Numbered from the stretch's first letter, positions 23,401-35,751 are shown. The stretch: DNA of 64,000 nt from Ceratopteris richardii (GCA_020310875.1 CM035408.1:149102907-149166906), one strand, 5' to 3'. The notes: generated from the sequence alone by a model not told the origin. Program-made: numbers and translations.

Positions 23401-24507
23401 GGTTCCAGTTCCTTCAGCTGGACACTTGGAGTCGTTTCCCACCACTACATTGATGGATTCCCGCAGAGGCACTAGGGAACTATACCAATCCTTTTTACTA
23501 GTCATATGGCGAGAAGCTCCACTATCTAAAATCCATGGCTCATCAACACGAGCTTGAGCAGATGAACATACCTCTTCAATAGCTACCCAAAGTTCCAGCT
23601 CTGTGTTGTTTGCAGACTCTTTGTTCTTCCATGATGATTTTACAGTCCCATTCCGTTCATCAGCTTGCTTCTTTCTGCAATCCTTGATGGCATGGCCTTT
23701 CTTTTCACAATAGAAGCAACTTCCTGTGAACTTTTTCTTCTTTGGCTTCTTCTTTGATCCCTCTGAAGAGCCTTTACCTTTTGCATTTGTTGAGAATGCA
23801 GCATCAGTTGTACTTTGCCGATTCTTCAGCCGCATCTCTTCTTCTAAAAGCATGGCACAAAACTCTTCAAATGTAAGAGGAGTTGGCCTTACCTGAGTGT
23901 TAAGGGCTGTTACTAATCCATCATACTTTGCTGGAAGAACACGTACAGATCTTCGAGCTAGCTCTTCTGGTGTTATAACAACACCAACTGCAGCCAATTG
24001 ATCTTGAAGATGCTTTATCCGTTTGATAAAATCTTCAGCCTTTTCAGAATCAGAATGCTTTTCATTTGCCAACTAATTTTCTAAATTCTGTATCCTAGTG
24101 TGGTTCTTGGTCTCATATTGTCGAGCCAATATGCCCCAAGCCTCATGTGCTTTAGTAGTATGTTGAACTAAAGTAAGCACAGAATCACTTACACTAGTGA
24201 CAATCGCACATAATGCATCAGCATTCCGCCTCTTCCAAGCTCGTAGAAGATCTGGATCTGGCTGAATCATCAATCTTGAATTTGCTGGATCTTCAACTGG
24301 TATAGGCTCTGGATCCAATCCCATCGGTCCCATGACAGTGTCAAGTAATTCATAGGAGTCCAAAATTGCAGAAATTTTGAACTTCCAGAGTGTATAGTTG
24401 GTTCCATCCAGCTTCCCTTCAGTGAATGCAGGTGGACGAATTCGAATAGGTGCAGCATTAACATTAGGTGAAGCACCAAGACTAGTGTTCGACGATGAAG
24501 CCATCAT
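20438..24507 (-). pseudogene. Copia-B gag-pol coding region
   Basis: Read from 24507: gag (MMASSSNTSLGASPNVNA, UBN2-like region), knuckle CFYCEKKGHAIKDC, protease WILDSGASRHMTSKKDWY, integrase ([43 protein letters not shown]), RT ([26 protein letters not shown]) and RNase H ([23 protein letters not shown]). It ends just before the purine tract. The protein is clearly different from Copia-1 and Copia-2, so it is another copia lineage. About two breaks; otherwise it looks whole. Confidence 0.92.
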
Positions 24508-24590
24508 GTAATCACTCGAATAATCTACTGATATTCTAGTCTGCTAGTAGGCTAAAATAATGATACTTCTCAAGCTATTCGAACCTTACA

Positions 24591-24602
24591 GCTCTGATAC
24601 CA
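24591..24602 (-). promoter_or_regulatory. Copia-B primer-binding site
   Basis: The minus strand reads TGGTATCAGAGC directly after the LTR end (...GTCTTACA). It is complementary to the 3' end of initiator Met-tRNA. Confidence 0.9.
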
Positions 24603-25300
24603 TGTAAGACAATAGTTACGCAATATAACACAGGAGCAATAGCAGAGAAGATAACAGATATAGGAGAATCTCAACAATTTTCTACTAGCAGCAAGTACAA
24701 AGATGATGGCGTTGTCCACCCGTGCGCTCTCAAGGTAGAGCTTAAATGGTGATCTAGACAACTCTAGATAGGGAGATACAAGGTAGAGGTATGCTGGCTC
24801 AACTCAATGTCTTAGGTAGTGCAGAAGTCATGTATATATAGGATCATGGGTGGCCTGCCATGGACGGCTATACATGGGCGGTAGGGCGTGGGCGGCCACC
24901 GCCCGCGTAATTGCCATACACGGCTTAGACTGGTTGAACCGACCTAACAAATATAAATGATTTCTGACTCCGACAGGGAATATTCCATGGAATATTCCCT
25001 TTACCGTCGCGCCGGGGGCGCTGCCCCCGGACCCCCACCAGGGGGCCAGCGCCAGGGGGCCCGCTGGCCCCCTTGGACCCCCCAGCCGGGGCTGCTCACC
25101 GCTGCCCCGGACCCCACAATTGGGGACCCTGGTAACTCCCTTTCCTTATAATATCTTACATGGTCCAATATGACCTTCATCCAACATTCAAGTTGGGATT
25201 CCCATCAATTGGGTAATGCACGCTTGGCTTCTCCTCATAAAGGGGGCCTTACAAAATGTGCATACAATCATGAGGGGTAGACATTGATCATACTCTAACA
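24603..25300 (-). repeat. Copia-B 5' LTR (right copy)
   Basis: This 698-bp copy nearly matches the left copy. The GC-rich block at about 25009-25122 is shorter here. A TATA-like run lies at 24832-24840. Confidence 0.95.
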
Positions 25301-25305
25301 TGCTC

Positions 25306-25730
25306 TTCATGTGTATTAAGATGGTGCACTTTGTTTTACCAAAAGGTGAAATTTTCTGTCGATTGCGATCGACAGATGTCTGCGACACAGAGACAGTTTC
25401 GAGCTTGTCCGTACCTGCGTAGCCTGCTGGACAGGGTGATACATCAACAACCTGCAAGAGTGCTCTAGAAACAAGCAAAAAATCCAAGCACACAAGTCGC
25501 TCTCTCGCTCTCTCTCACAAGTGGGATGAGGGAAATGGGAGGTAGAAGGTGATATGATCAAAAACTGAAATTTTTGCGATGATGGAGATGGAGATCGGAT
25601 ACGGTGAGGATGATGGTGGTGATGATGATGGTGAGGTAAGAAAGAGAAAAATAAGAAATATAAAGAGATTACCTACAACGCCAATGTCACAACTCTACGT
25701 CTTATCATCACACAAATCGTCCTCAAAGTT
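25306..25730 (-). other. G1 leader, 5' segment (between Copia-B and the primer site)
   Basis: This non-coding stretch starts with another GATCGC-type palindrome (near 25357-25376) and contains a GATGGTGGTGATG-like microsatellite near 25579-25635. It leads directly to the G1 primer site. Confidence 0.75.
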
Positions 25731-25751
25731 CGATCCCCGGCAACGGCGCCA
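25731..25751 (-). promoter_or_regulatory. G1 primer-binding site (tRNA-Asp type)
   Basis: The minus strand reads TGGCGCCGTTGCCGGGGATC eight bases after the LTR end. This is the tRNA-Asp-type primer site known from plant Tat/Athila/Ogre-like gypsy elements. Confidence 0.85.
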
Positions 25752-25759
25752 AAATTTGG

Positions 25760-26463
25760 TGTAGCTCAGTGATGAGTAGCACCTCCTTTAATGTCAATCC
25801 GGGAAGATGTGAGGATGGTATGATGACCTCGAGCAAGTGAAGGCACAAGTGCGTGAGTGAGAAGCACACTAACATGCACACACATACACACACACGCGCA
25901 CACACGACAAGACAAAGAGAAAGACAATGGAGTTCGTTTAGATTACTTCCAAAATGCTCATACAAGTTCAATTCTGTTACAAGCTAACCTCAAGAATGAG
26001 CTCTCTAGCTCTATTTATAGTTTTTGACTAGCTTTTGGTCTTGTCCAGACCTAGTGTCCGGCCTAGTTAAAAATTAGGTCCTCTTGCCTATTTGGAGGTT
26101 CAAACGGAGTCTAAAAAATGTGAAAACTGATAGGTAGGTACTTCTAAAGCTCCTCAAGCTCAAGGACTCCTTGGCTTGCACAAAATGGAGCTACAAAAAT
26201 ATGAAATTATATTTACAATGGTTTTTAGTGATGAAAATCACTATTTTTGTAGGGGTTTCTTCTAATAGTTTGGCATACATTTCCTTGAGCTCCCTACTTG
26301 CTCCTTCTTCTTGTGTGCCCACCTCTTTGATGCATGAAAAATTTAGATGGCCTACTTGCCAGATCTTCTTTGACTACTCTGTCTGCTTGTGCCTTCTCTT
26401 CGCTCCGACTCCCTTCGTTGGCTTCCTTGTCTTGTGAGCCCTTTAGTTCCTTGACTGCCAACA
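25760..26463 (-). repeat. G1 5' LTR
   Basis: The 704-bp repeat runs, on the minus strand, from TGTTGGCAG to GAGCTACA. The inner end is fixed by the primer site. The outer end is fixed by the abrupt start of G2 RT sequence at 26464. It has a TATA box (TATAAATAG, minus, within 26011-26020) and a CA-rich microsatellite near 25874-25906. The partner LTR is off-window. Confidence 0.85.
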
Positions 26464-26494
26464 GAGCTTGAAAGAAGATTGACTTCATCATCTA

Positions 26495-27677
26495 TTCAGA
26501 AAGTGCCAAATTGGAATAAATCATTTCATATCCATGTTGATGCGTCTAGTTTTGCTATTGGATGCATATTTGCAAAAACATCCAATGAAGGGAAATTAGA
26601 TCACCCTATAGCATATGCAAGTAGGAAATTAAATCATGCAGAATGAAATTACACTATGACTGAGCGAGAAGGGCTAGGGATGGTCTAAGCTGTGAAGAAA
26701 TTTTGACCCTACTGCTACCTATTAAGTTCAAGTTTTTTATTGATCACCATGCCTTATTATACTTGTTCAATGAACACACAGGATAACTAGTTAGATGGTT
26801 TCTTTTGCTTATGGAATTTGATTTTGAGGTAGTTGTTAAAAAAGGAAATTTTCACATGTTAGAGCTGATCACTTGCCTAGAATGACCCATGGAGAACCAC
26901 CAACAAAAGTAGGTAATGAGTTACTAAATACTTATCTATTCAACTTGGAAGTATTTCATGCATGGGTTGAAAAATTTGCGCTTGCGCTCACACATGGACC
27001 TATTCATAGAATCAATTCAGCATATTTTAAAGATTCCATTAGACTGTTGAGTGTATTGGCCAGATATGCAAAAGGATGTACACAAATATGTGAAAAAAAA
27101 TGCAAATTTATGCCAAGTATCTACACCTAATGAATATTCATCTTTGTGCTATTCGATAATAGCACCAAAATGGAGCAAGCCACTAGTGGAGTTCTTGAAG
27201 TCACATACATACCCCAAAGGAGCTAGCCAAGCAAGAAAGCAAGCCCTAGAAGATCAAAGTAAAGATTATGTGATCATGGGAAACAAAATTTCTAATGAGG
27301 AAAAGATAATCAACTACAAATGTGCATTCACGAGGGAGAGTACCTTCCTATATTGGAAATAACTCATATCGGAGTAGTTGGAGGTCATTTCTCAGCTAAT
27401 AAGACTATAAAAATAATCCTCTTTGTAGGCATATGATGGCCAATACTCTACATGGATGTGGAAACATATGTGAGAATTTGTGAAGTATGTCAAAGAACCA
27501 AGTATCCAATTAGGAGAGATGATATGTGTTTGAGACCTAGGGTTAGTGAAAGAGCCTTCTCTAAATGGGGGATTGACTTTATTGAGAAAAACGATGCCCA
27601 AAGGAAAGAAAATTTATTGTTTGAAAATATTTTCACTAGGTTTGGACTACCTATTGAGATAGTTAGTGGTATTGAGG
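26495..27677 (+). pseudogene. G2 RNase H, paired zinc modules and integrase start
   Basis: Visible motifs: WNKSFHIHVDASSFAIGC, IAYASRKLNHAE, FNLEVFHAW, YWPDMQKDVHKYV (first module, near 27050), CEVCQRTKYPIRRDD (second module, near 27483) and FSKWGIDFIEK (core start). The arrangement matches G1, including the long spacer (KWSKPLVEFLKSHTYP) between the modules. Old and heavily broken. Confidence 0.8.
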
Positions 27678-28723
27678 TGTTGATGCAATTACTCCAAGCC
27701 TAAGTGATCATTTACCCTAAGGCTCATATGTGCATTCATGCATGAATAATCTCTTGTAAAAGATAGATTTTTTACTCCTTATAAAAGTGCACATATGGAA
27801 TCACTTCAATCACGAGTTCTTAGGAGAATCTTTCCACAAATTATTGGTGAGGTAGATGGAGATTGAGATCCTAAACTCTAGAGATGCCTTTTTGGTAGAA
27901 GTTTGAATTTCACATTCAAAAAGAGCTCCAATTTTAGCTATAAAAGAGGACCTCAAAAGTCATGTATGTTCAGCCCAACTAGAAGAGATATTCAAAAGGA
28001 TTTTAATTTGATATTGATCTCACACGATACTCTATCATTTCCCTCACATTGTGCAATCATTCTTTGCCAATGTTGATGTAATTTATGTGAATTAATACAT
28101 ATAGTTCTCTTTTATCTCAACTCTTTTACTCTGTCATGTATCACTCAGAACAGTGTACTTCTCTAATCTATTTCTCAGTGTATACTTGATCATTTTCAAT
28201 GATTTTAATTGTTATAGATTTATTATACTGTCTACTTTATTTCTACAAAGTTTCATATTTATTACCTTAGCCAATCTTGATTTATGAGCAAAACATTGCT
28301 CACTAGTCTGCATACTGTTAGTGCTCGAAAATATTGGGATGCATCTCTAAATTGCTAAGCATCATTCTTTGAGCATGGTCTATCATTTCAAATGAAATAA
28401 CTTGCAAAAGTTAGCTATCTAAGTTACTTAGATATGCCCAAAAGGATTTTGCTCAACTGCTAGCAGAGAAGGAGTACTATTCATTTCTTTGAGCAAGTGT
28501 AGTGACCAAAATAGCAAGTTTTGGTTCATAGTTGAAACTTTTAGTCATCTATTTTGATCCAATGACTTGAGGATCATCTTCTGAAGTACTTGGGTGATTA
28601 TTTGTGCTTCCTAGAAAGCTCAAGAGGTCTAATTTGCACTCCTCAACTCAATCTTGGTTGGTGTGAAGCAGGAGTTTGCAACACCATCTCATCTCTCGAA
28701 GGTGTCCACCATCTCCTACAACA
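27678..28723 (+). repeat. Copia-A 5' LTR
   Basis: This 1046-bp repeat begins TGTTGATGCAATTACTCC and ends CTCCTACAACA. It has a TATA box TATAAAAG (27939-27946). It is related to the Copia-1 LTR. Confidence 0.93.
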
Positions 28724-28724
28724 G

Positions 28725-28736
28725 TGGTATTAGAGC
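28725..28736 (+). promoter_or_regulatory. Copia-A primer-binding site
   Basis: TGGTATTAGAGC lies just after the 5' LTR. It matches the initiator-Met type at eleven of twelve bases. Confidence 0.8.
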
Positions 28737-28750
28737 AACATCAATGTAAA

Positions 28751-31380
28751 ATGGGAGATGGATTTCCATCATTCATTGAAAAATTGGACAGAGGTAATTA
28801 TCTATCATGGTCCTAAGGATAATATCTTACTTCCAAGGAAGAAGCTTGTATGGATACATATTTGGAGATGAAGAAATGCAAACCCTTAGAAGCAAACATC
28901 AACCTATAATAGAGGAGCAAGAGAGACTAGCTACATGGTGTGCAAAGGATGCTCTAGCCAAGTCTTATATACTCAACCCGATATCTGATTTCTTGTTAAC
29001 TCATATTAGGAATTGCAAGACCTCCCAAGAGATTTGGGAAGTACTTTCTTCATACTTCTCATCAAATACAAGGGCTAGGAAGAACTAGCTTTGGATGGAG
29101 TTCACAAGCTTGAAGAAGCAACCAAAGCAAAGTGTAGCTGACTATGTGACCAAGATGAAGGATGTAGCTGATCAACTTGGGAGTATTGGAGAAGAAATAG
29201 AAGAGGAGCAGATAGTAAGGCAGATCATAAAGGGCATCAAGGCGGATGACAAATGGGAGTCCTTTACCACAGCAATGGACCTATATATGGACATGTAGAT
29301 ACCTGACCTCAATACATTGATGGAGCAACTCTTCATACATGAGACAAAGCTCAACAAGAATGGACATACTTCTAGAGGTAATCAATCTTTTGCCCTTTAC
29401 ACAGATAAAAATAAGAGTAAAGATAAAGGTATAGGTAAGAGGAATGAAGAAAAGGCAAGTACCTCTCAAGTGAACTTCACATATAGAGGAAGAGATACTA
29501 GAGGAAGGGGCAGAGGAGCAAAACAAGATAGGGGGAGACCATACAAATCTTCACATTGCACCATTTGTGGCTTGATCAATCATACCACATATGAATGCTT
29601 CAAGAACACAAAGAATTAAAGAGGAAGAGGCTTCCACAGAGGAGGCTATGGGCAATCAAGAGGCAAGTTCAATATTGGAAGAAAGAACTATCATCAGAAT
29701 TACAACCAAGGCTACAACAACAACTATCAAGCAGGTTTCAGAGGAAGAAGAGACTACAACAATTATATAGATGATCAAGAGGATTCCCTACTCATGAATA
29801 TGATGGTCAAGCAAGAAAAGATGATGAGTACCTATTCTATATTGATTTTGATTGCTCCAATCATGTAGCAAGCAATGAAGCATTGTTGTCTGATCTTGAA
29901 GAACCCAAAGAAAAGCATGAAGTCCATATAGGTGATGACACCAGGCACTCAGTAAAGAAGATTGGAAATGTTAAAGCATATGATGGTAACATGAATCTCC
30001 TAAGTAGGGTGTTATGTGTGCCAACAATTACAAAAAACCTAATCAATATTAGACAAATTGTTGAAAAGGTTTTATAGGTTAGGTTCACAAGGCATGGAGC
30101 ATATGTGTGGGACCTTAGCAAGGATTCAAGAGGATTGCAAAAGGTGAGATATCTGGTAGACTTTTTACATTTGAAGTTGAAGATACAAGGAATATTTCTC
30201 TCTTCAATTACAAAGATCAAACAGTATCTGAATTGGAGATATGGCATAAGAGATTAGGTCATATAAGTGAAAGGACATTGAAGCAAGTATGCAGGGATCA
30301 GAGTGTGTTTGGCATTCAAAATGTGTCAAAGCAACACATGATTTACAAATGTGGAGCATGCCAATTTGGCAAATCACATAGGCAACCATTCAACAAAAGA
30401 GGATACATGTATGAAGACTACTTGGAGCTTGTGCACACAGATGTGTGGGGTCCTAGCAAAGAGCCATCAATCTCAGGGTCAAGGTATTATGTTTCATTCA
30501 TAGATGACTATAATAGATGGACAATGCTTTAATTTATGAAGCATAAAGATAAAGTCTTCACTTATTTCAAGAAGTATTTGGCATTGGTTCAGAATCAAAT
30601 AGGTAGAAACTTAAAAAGGCTCAAATCTGATGGAGATGGTGAGTATTTCTCACATGAGTTTGACTCCTTACAGGACAAAGGCAAAAAGAGAGGGATTAAA
30701 CCAAGCTACACTCCTCAATAGAATGAAGTGGCAAAGAGAAGAAGTAGACTAATAGTAGAGGCTGGAAGATCAATGTTGAATGAGAAAAAACTTCCAAATT
30801 ACTTATGGGCAGAGGTTGTTTCCACAACCACTTACCTAATCAATAGACTTCCATCCAAGCCTCTGGATGGAATGACACCTTATGAGGCATGGAATGGTAG
30901 GAGACCTTCTTTAGATCATTGTAAGATCTTTGGGTGCATTGCTTATGCACATATACCCTCATAGATTAGGGGAAAGCTTGATCCAAAAGTTGAAAGATGC
31001 ATATTCATTCGCTATGACCAAAATCAAAAAGGATATAGGTTATATAATCCCACTAACAAGGGATCTATAGTTAGTAGGATGTGGTATTTGATGAAAATAA
31101 CTCCTAGTTTGAAGATGATTGCAGGAAAATAAGGTTACCTCATGATTTGCAAAATGATTTTCCAAATTCGACTCAAGAAGAACCACATATATCAAAGGAT
31201 GTGTCAACTCAGAAGATGAAGAATAGATTGATTTCAAAGCTTGGAAGTCCAAGGGCAAGAAAAAGTTTAAACAATTGAAAGACATTCGAGAGTCATCCAA
31301 TCAAGCACCTAGAAGATCTCAAAGGGAGAGCAAGAAACCTATAAGGTATGGCTTTGACACATCACTAGTCACCAAGCATT
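28751..31380 (+). pseudogene. Copia-A gag, protease and integrase region
   Basis: The likely start is ATG at 28751 (MGDGFPSFIEKLDRGNY). Gag shows TRARKN and KMKDVADQLGSIGEEIEE, then knuckle CTICGLINHTTYEC near 29557. Protease and integrase parts follow (KHEVHIGDDTRHSVKK; EIWHKRLGHISERTLKQ near 30236; HTDVWGPSKEPSISGSRYY). Similarity to Copia-1 is high throughout. Heavily broken. Confidence 0.88.
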
Positions 31381-31385
31381 CTATA

Positions 31386-32075
31386 TGTCAAGGGAGCACT
31401 AGGTTGTGCTCTCTGACTACAGTAGACAAGATTTTGGAAATACACTTCAAATTACAAGAACACCCACGAAGGGAAAATGATACAAGAATACATGACTCAT
31501 ACAGGATGTCCCATAACCTGGGACTGATAGGTACGAATAACTGGACTGGAGATGATACAGGAGATCCCACAACTCGAGATCGTAAGTGTGAAACAAGATA
31601 TCTGGATTACAAGAACTCCCTTCAGAGAGATGAACTAGATACAAGAAATAACTCGACAAGATCTCATACTATGAGATTACAAGAGGACAAGACTGGATGT
31701 CCAAGAACTAGACTAGACAAGACTGAAACAAGGAACAAGACAAGAACTAGAACTGGAACTTGGAGAGTACTTACTTGCCGTTCATGACTCCTTGAGCTCC
31801 CAAGATTGGTATTGGCAAGACTGAGAATGAATATGGCCAACCCCTCCTTTTATAGGTGTTCAAAGGTGGTGCTATGTGGCGGTTACAACTTGATGATGTC
31901 ATCATGATATCATCGACTCTGGATGTCAGAATTCAGCAAATAGCCAATCGATCTTGGGCTTTTGCCATGTTCCAGACACAATGGAAGCATTCGTTTCTCC
32001 TAATTCTAAACCAATTATGAGATATAGGATTCACATGGAATCTGAGATTTAGGACGGTTTCATTTGTCCATGACA
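31386..32075 (-). repeat. Chromovirus C 3' LTR
   Basis: This 690-bp copy runs from TGTCATGG to CCCTTGACA on the minus strand. The block at about 31829-32075 matches 34010-34264 (shared GGTGGTGCTATGTGGCGGTT and ATGATGTCATCATGATATCA). Confidence 0.9.
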
Positions 32076-32201
32076 TCACCTCCCCCTCAAGCGACGAGTT
32101 CCATGAGGAGCGGTCATGTTCTCTAGTCTCGACTTCATTGGATTTCTCTTATGGAATTCTCGAACCTTGATCGGTGCTCTCTGAAGGTTGTCTGCAGGTT
32201 C

Positions 32202-32474
32202 TCAAGTATGATCACTGATGTCATACCCTCTCCAATGAATAAGGTACTCTAATCTTCCTCGGGATATTCTCAAATCTAGGACATGCTCGACTTCAAATTC
32301 CTCATGATCATCAATCTCGATAGGTGGTGAAGGACTAGGTCTCTCCCCCCTCAATGGTGAAATCTGATATGGTTCCAACATGGATACATGGAAAACTGGA
32401 TGTATTCTCATGGTACTTGGTAGCTGGAGCTTGAAGGTGACTGGATTAATCTTAGCCACGATGGTAAACACCAA
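32202..32474 (-). pseudogene. Chromovirus C integrase end with chromodomain
   Basis: HPVFHVSMLEPY is the usual linker before the chromodomain in plant chromoviruses. It is followed by an acidic stretch and VEHVLDLRISRGRLEYLIHW with RGYD, the core chromodomain fold. In intact relatives this module directs integration to heterochromatin. Confidence 0.9.
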
Positions 32475-32499
32475 ATCTTTGATGATCTAACTTTGCACA

Positions 32500-33213
32500 A
32501 GGCCTTGAACTTTGAAAATTATTTCCAAGTAACCATACTTTATCCCTAGTTTGATACGATGGATTCTGGACACAACGTTGATCTGCATAGTACTTATATT
32601 GATCTTGAACTTTATGGATCTCTTCCTTGAGTTCTTTGTGAATGTCCATCAGGTACTAGGCCTTGTCTCTGGCAATTGGGTTCTTGACATGATTTGAGAG
32701 TTGTATATCCATCCTTGGATATTGTCCATAGTTTGCAAAGAAGGGAGTTTGGTTAGTAGATGCATGAACACTATTGTTATAGGAAAACTCTGCAAAGGGT
32801 AACAACTCAAACCAATCATTTTGGTGATAGTTGCTAGTGTAATGGAGATATTGCTCTAGGACTTGATTCACCCCTTCTGTTTGTCTATCAGTCTGTGGAT
32901 GATTTGCTATAGATAATTTAACTTGAACACAAAGGATCTTGCAAAGACTGTTCCAAAATCTAGATATGAATTGTGGACCTCGATCACTGACAATATCATC
33001 AGGTAATCCATGAAGCCTAAATATGTATCTGAGAAAAAGTCTAGCAGTGGTTGCACTTGTGATTACCTTTGTAATTAGAATGAAGTGTGCCATCTTTGTA
33101 AATCTATCCACAATAACAAGAATGGCATCATACTTAGCTGACTTTGGTAGATCTGTGATGAAATCCATAAACAATGAAGCCCATGGCCTTTCTGGAATAG
33201 GTAAAGGTTGCAA
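32500..33213 (-). pseudogene. Chromovirus C integrase core
   Basis: The catalytic-core motifs are PWASLFMDFITDLPK, VDRFTKMAHFI, DIVSDRGPQFISRFW and HPQTDRQTEGVNQVLEQYL. The D, D and E positions can be recognised. Part of a broken element. Confidence 0.9.
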
Positions 33214-33591
33214 GAGGCCATGAGGTTTATGTCGCGGTATCTTAGATCTATTGATCTATTGTAAGTGTCACAGGTTGGAATGTATTAATTGACTTCCTTC
33301 CACATTTGAGGCCACCAAAAATACCTCGATATGAGTTCTATTGTTTTATTTACTCCAAAATGTCTTGTTACAAGGTTGTCATGACATTGTTGAAGTACTT
33401 TGATCCTAGGCTTTCCTGAAGGTACATATAATAGGTTCTTATAGAATAGTAACCCGTCCTTTTCCTAAAATTCATTTACTCCTTGGACTTTTCCGTCTTG
33501 AGTTTTCTGCTTAACATTACAAAACAATTCATCTTGTGGTAAAATGATTCAAGGTTGAATCTTCATGATGGCTTGAAGCGATAGTTGCTAA

Positions 33592-34005
33592 CTAGAGATG
33601 CTCAGGCTTGAGTAATACACTCTCTTGTTGATCAAAGGCCTCTTCACCCTTCCTTGAAAGATATGCAAATGGATGTAGGTGTCCATCATCTCCATATTGG
33701 GATAGAATGGCCTTTAGGGTGAAGTCTGATGCATCTTTCTCTAGGAAGAAGGGCTTTCTAGAATCAGGATGGACTAGAACTGGAGAAGTGGTGAATGTTA
33801 ATTTCAATGTCCGAAAAAAAATTTCTCCTTCTTCGGTCCATGAGAATTTTGAGTTTCCTATAAGCTTGGCAAAAGGTGTCACTATCTTGGAGTAATCTCT
33901 TATGAATATACTGTAAAAATTGGCAAACCCTAAAAAACATTGTACATCTTGAACATACGAAGGTGGTTGCCAATCAAGGATTATCTTGATCTTCTTAGGG
34001 TCCAT
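33592..34005 (-). pseudogene. Chromovirus C RT/RNase H junction region
   Basis: Motifs: VQCFLGFANFYSIFIRDYS, FSWTEEGEIFFRTLK and FFLEKDASDFTLKAILSQ, followed by HPFAYLSRK. This is the RT thumb and the start of RNase H. Part of a broken element. Confidence 0.88.
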
Positions 34006-34009
34006 AATG

Positions 34010-34264
34010 TGGCCAATCCCTCCTTTTTAAGGTATTCAAAGGTGGTGCTATGTGGCGGTTATGACTTGATGATGTCATCATGATATCATCGACTTGAAAC
34101 AAGACCTTCCTATGTCAAAATTCAACAAATAGATAGTCGATCTTAGGGTTTTGGCACGTTCAGAATGCAATGGAAGCACTGGTTTCTCTTAGTTCTAAAC
34201 CAATCATGAGATATAGGATTCACATGGAATCTGAGATTCAGGATGGTTTCCTTTGTCCATGACA
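34010..34264 (-). repeat. Chromovirus C 5' LTR, partial
   Basis: About 255 bp match the inner end of the other LTR and end at the right target duplication CTATA. Confidence 0.88.
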
Positions 34265-34269
34265 CTATA

Positions 34270-35720
34270 TACATGGCTAAAGATTCTATGTCAGAGGAAC
34301 CTTCTTCATTTGAAGAAGCCAACAACAAAGAAGAATAGAGAAAAGCTATGCAGGAAGAAATTGAAGCACTTCAAGAGAATAGCACTTGGGATTTGGTTCC
34401 CAAAAAACCATTCATGAAGGTAATAGGATCCAAATGGATTTACAAAGTGAAAAAGAATTGAGATGGGACAATCAATAGGTATAAATCAAGGCTAGTAGCA
34501 AAGGGGTTTGCTCAATCCATGGAGTGCATTATGAGGATACCTTCTCATTTGCAGCTAAGATACCAACTATCAGAGTTTTAGTAAGTAGTTGCCTCAAAGA
34601 ATTGGAAATTGTACCAATTAGATGTTAAAAATGCATTCCCTAATGGATGGATATCTGAAGAGGTCTACATGGCTCAACCACCAGGATAGGAAGACAAAGA
34701 CAAACTTGATTTTGTATGTAAATTAAGGAAAGCATTGTATGGTTTAAAGCAAGCTCCTAGAGCTTGGAATCATAGGCTTGTCACATACTTGCAGGACCAA
34801 GGCTTTGTTGCAAGCAAGGCAGATTCTTCATTGTTCATTAAGGAGACTAATTCAGAAGCTATTTATCTATATGTTTATGTGGATGATATCATTATTATAG
34901 GGAATGATGCCAATGGCATCAAGAAGATCAAAGCTCAGATGAAGGAAGAGTTCAAGATCAATGATCTTGGATTGCTTACATATTTTCTTGGTACGCCCAT
35001 GGAATTGAACCAAAAACTCAGTACTCATGAAGGATAGATCCTTGAATACATTACAGGTTATCAAAGTCTTGTTGGGAGTCTCAATTATGCAACCCTAACA
35101 AGATATGCTATGGAGTAAGCACATTGAGTCAATTCATGCATACACCAAGAAAACCTCACGTGGAAGCTTCCAAAAGGATCTTAAAGTAATTGAAGGGTAC
35201 CATAAATGAAGGGCTATTTTATTCATTCACATCTGACTTGGATATCAAGCTATACTCTGGTGTTGATTAGGTTGGCTCAAAAGATGATAGGAGGAGCACC
35301 TCTGGCTACTTATCTTTTGTAGGATCAAAGTTGATTTCATGGTCATCAAAGAAACAACGAACTGTGGAATTGTCATCAACTGAAGATGAATATAGAGGCC
35401 TAGCAAATGCAACACAAGACTCAGGCAATGTGGTTAAAGCTACTCTACTCAGAATCGGGGATACATACATACACTCCAATGATCTTTGGAGATAACACTA
35501 GCTCACTTCATTTGACTACTAATCTTGTATATCATGCAAGGACTAAGCACATTGAAGTGCATTATCATTATGTTAGAGAGAAGCTACTTAGCAAGGACAT
35601 ATAATTGTCTGATGTATCAACCAACTTGCAATGTACAAATATGCTACCCAAACCTTTGGATGGAACTAAATTGAACAAGTTCAAGATGATGATTGGATTA
35701 CAGGAGATTAAAGAGAATTG
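34270..35720 (+). pseudogene. Copia-A RT and RNase H region
   Basis: Motifs: [19 protein letters not shown] near 34733, YVYVDDIIII near 34870, [10 protein letters not shown] and [18 protein letters not shown] near 35480-35585. It ends shortly before the purine tract. Similar to Copia-1 and heavily broken. Confidence 0.9.
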
Positions 35721-35751
35721 AAGCCCACAAATATTAGGCTTGAGGGGGAGC

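Larger units (their letters stand above)
19692..25300 (-). mobile_element. Copia-B: young Ty1/copia element in the G1 leader
   Basis: LTRs lie at 19692-20409 and 24603-25300 (TG...CA) and are flanked by TGCTC (19687-19691 and 25301-25305). On the minus strand the primer site TGGTATCAGAGC (24602-24591) follows the right LTR and a purine tract (TTGAGGGGGG) precedes the left one. The LTRs differ by about three substitutions and a length change of about 20 bp in a GC-rich block, so the insertion is young, probably a few hundred thousand years at most. All copia parts are present. About two breaks. Confidence 0.95.
11268..26463 (-). mobile_element. G1: long Ty3/gypsy element (tRNA-Asp primer type), interrupted by Copia-1 and Copia-B
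   Basis: Read on the minus strand, from the right: 5' LTR (26463-25760), primer site matching the tRNA-Asp type (25751-25731), a leader with a palindromic repeat array, gag, protease, RT, RNase H and the start of integrase. Copia-1 cuts it at 11267, so the rest is off-window. Copia-B sits in the leader. The right boundary is sharp: at 26464 plus-strand RT sequence of the same lineage (G2) starts, so G1 was inserted into G2. The primer type and the long leader suggest a Tat/Athila-like, non-chromodomain lineage. It is broken, with about ten breaks. Confidence 0.88.
31386..34264 (-). mobile_element. Chromovirus C: Ty3/gypsy element with chromodomain, inserted in Copia-A
   Basis: It is bounded by TGTCA...TGACA ends and flanked by CTATA (31381-31385 and 34265-34269). 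On the minus strand the order is partial LTR (34264-34010), RT/RNase H, integrase, chromodomain, purine tract (TTGAGGGGGAGG) and a complete LTR (32075-31386). At 2.9 kb it is much shorter than a full-length chromovirus and is broken (several breaks). Its insertion postdates Copia-A. Confidence 0.92.
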
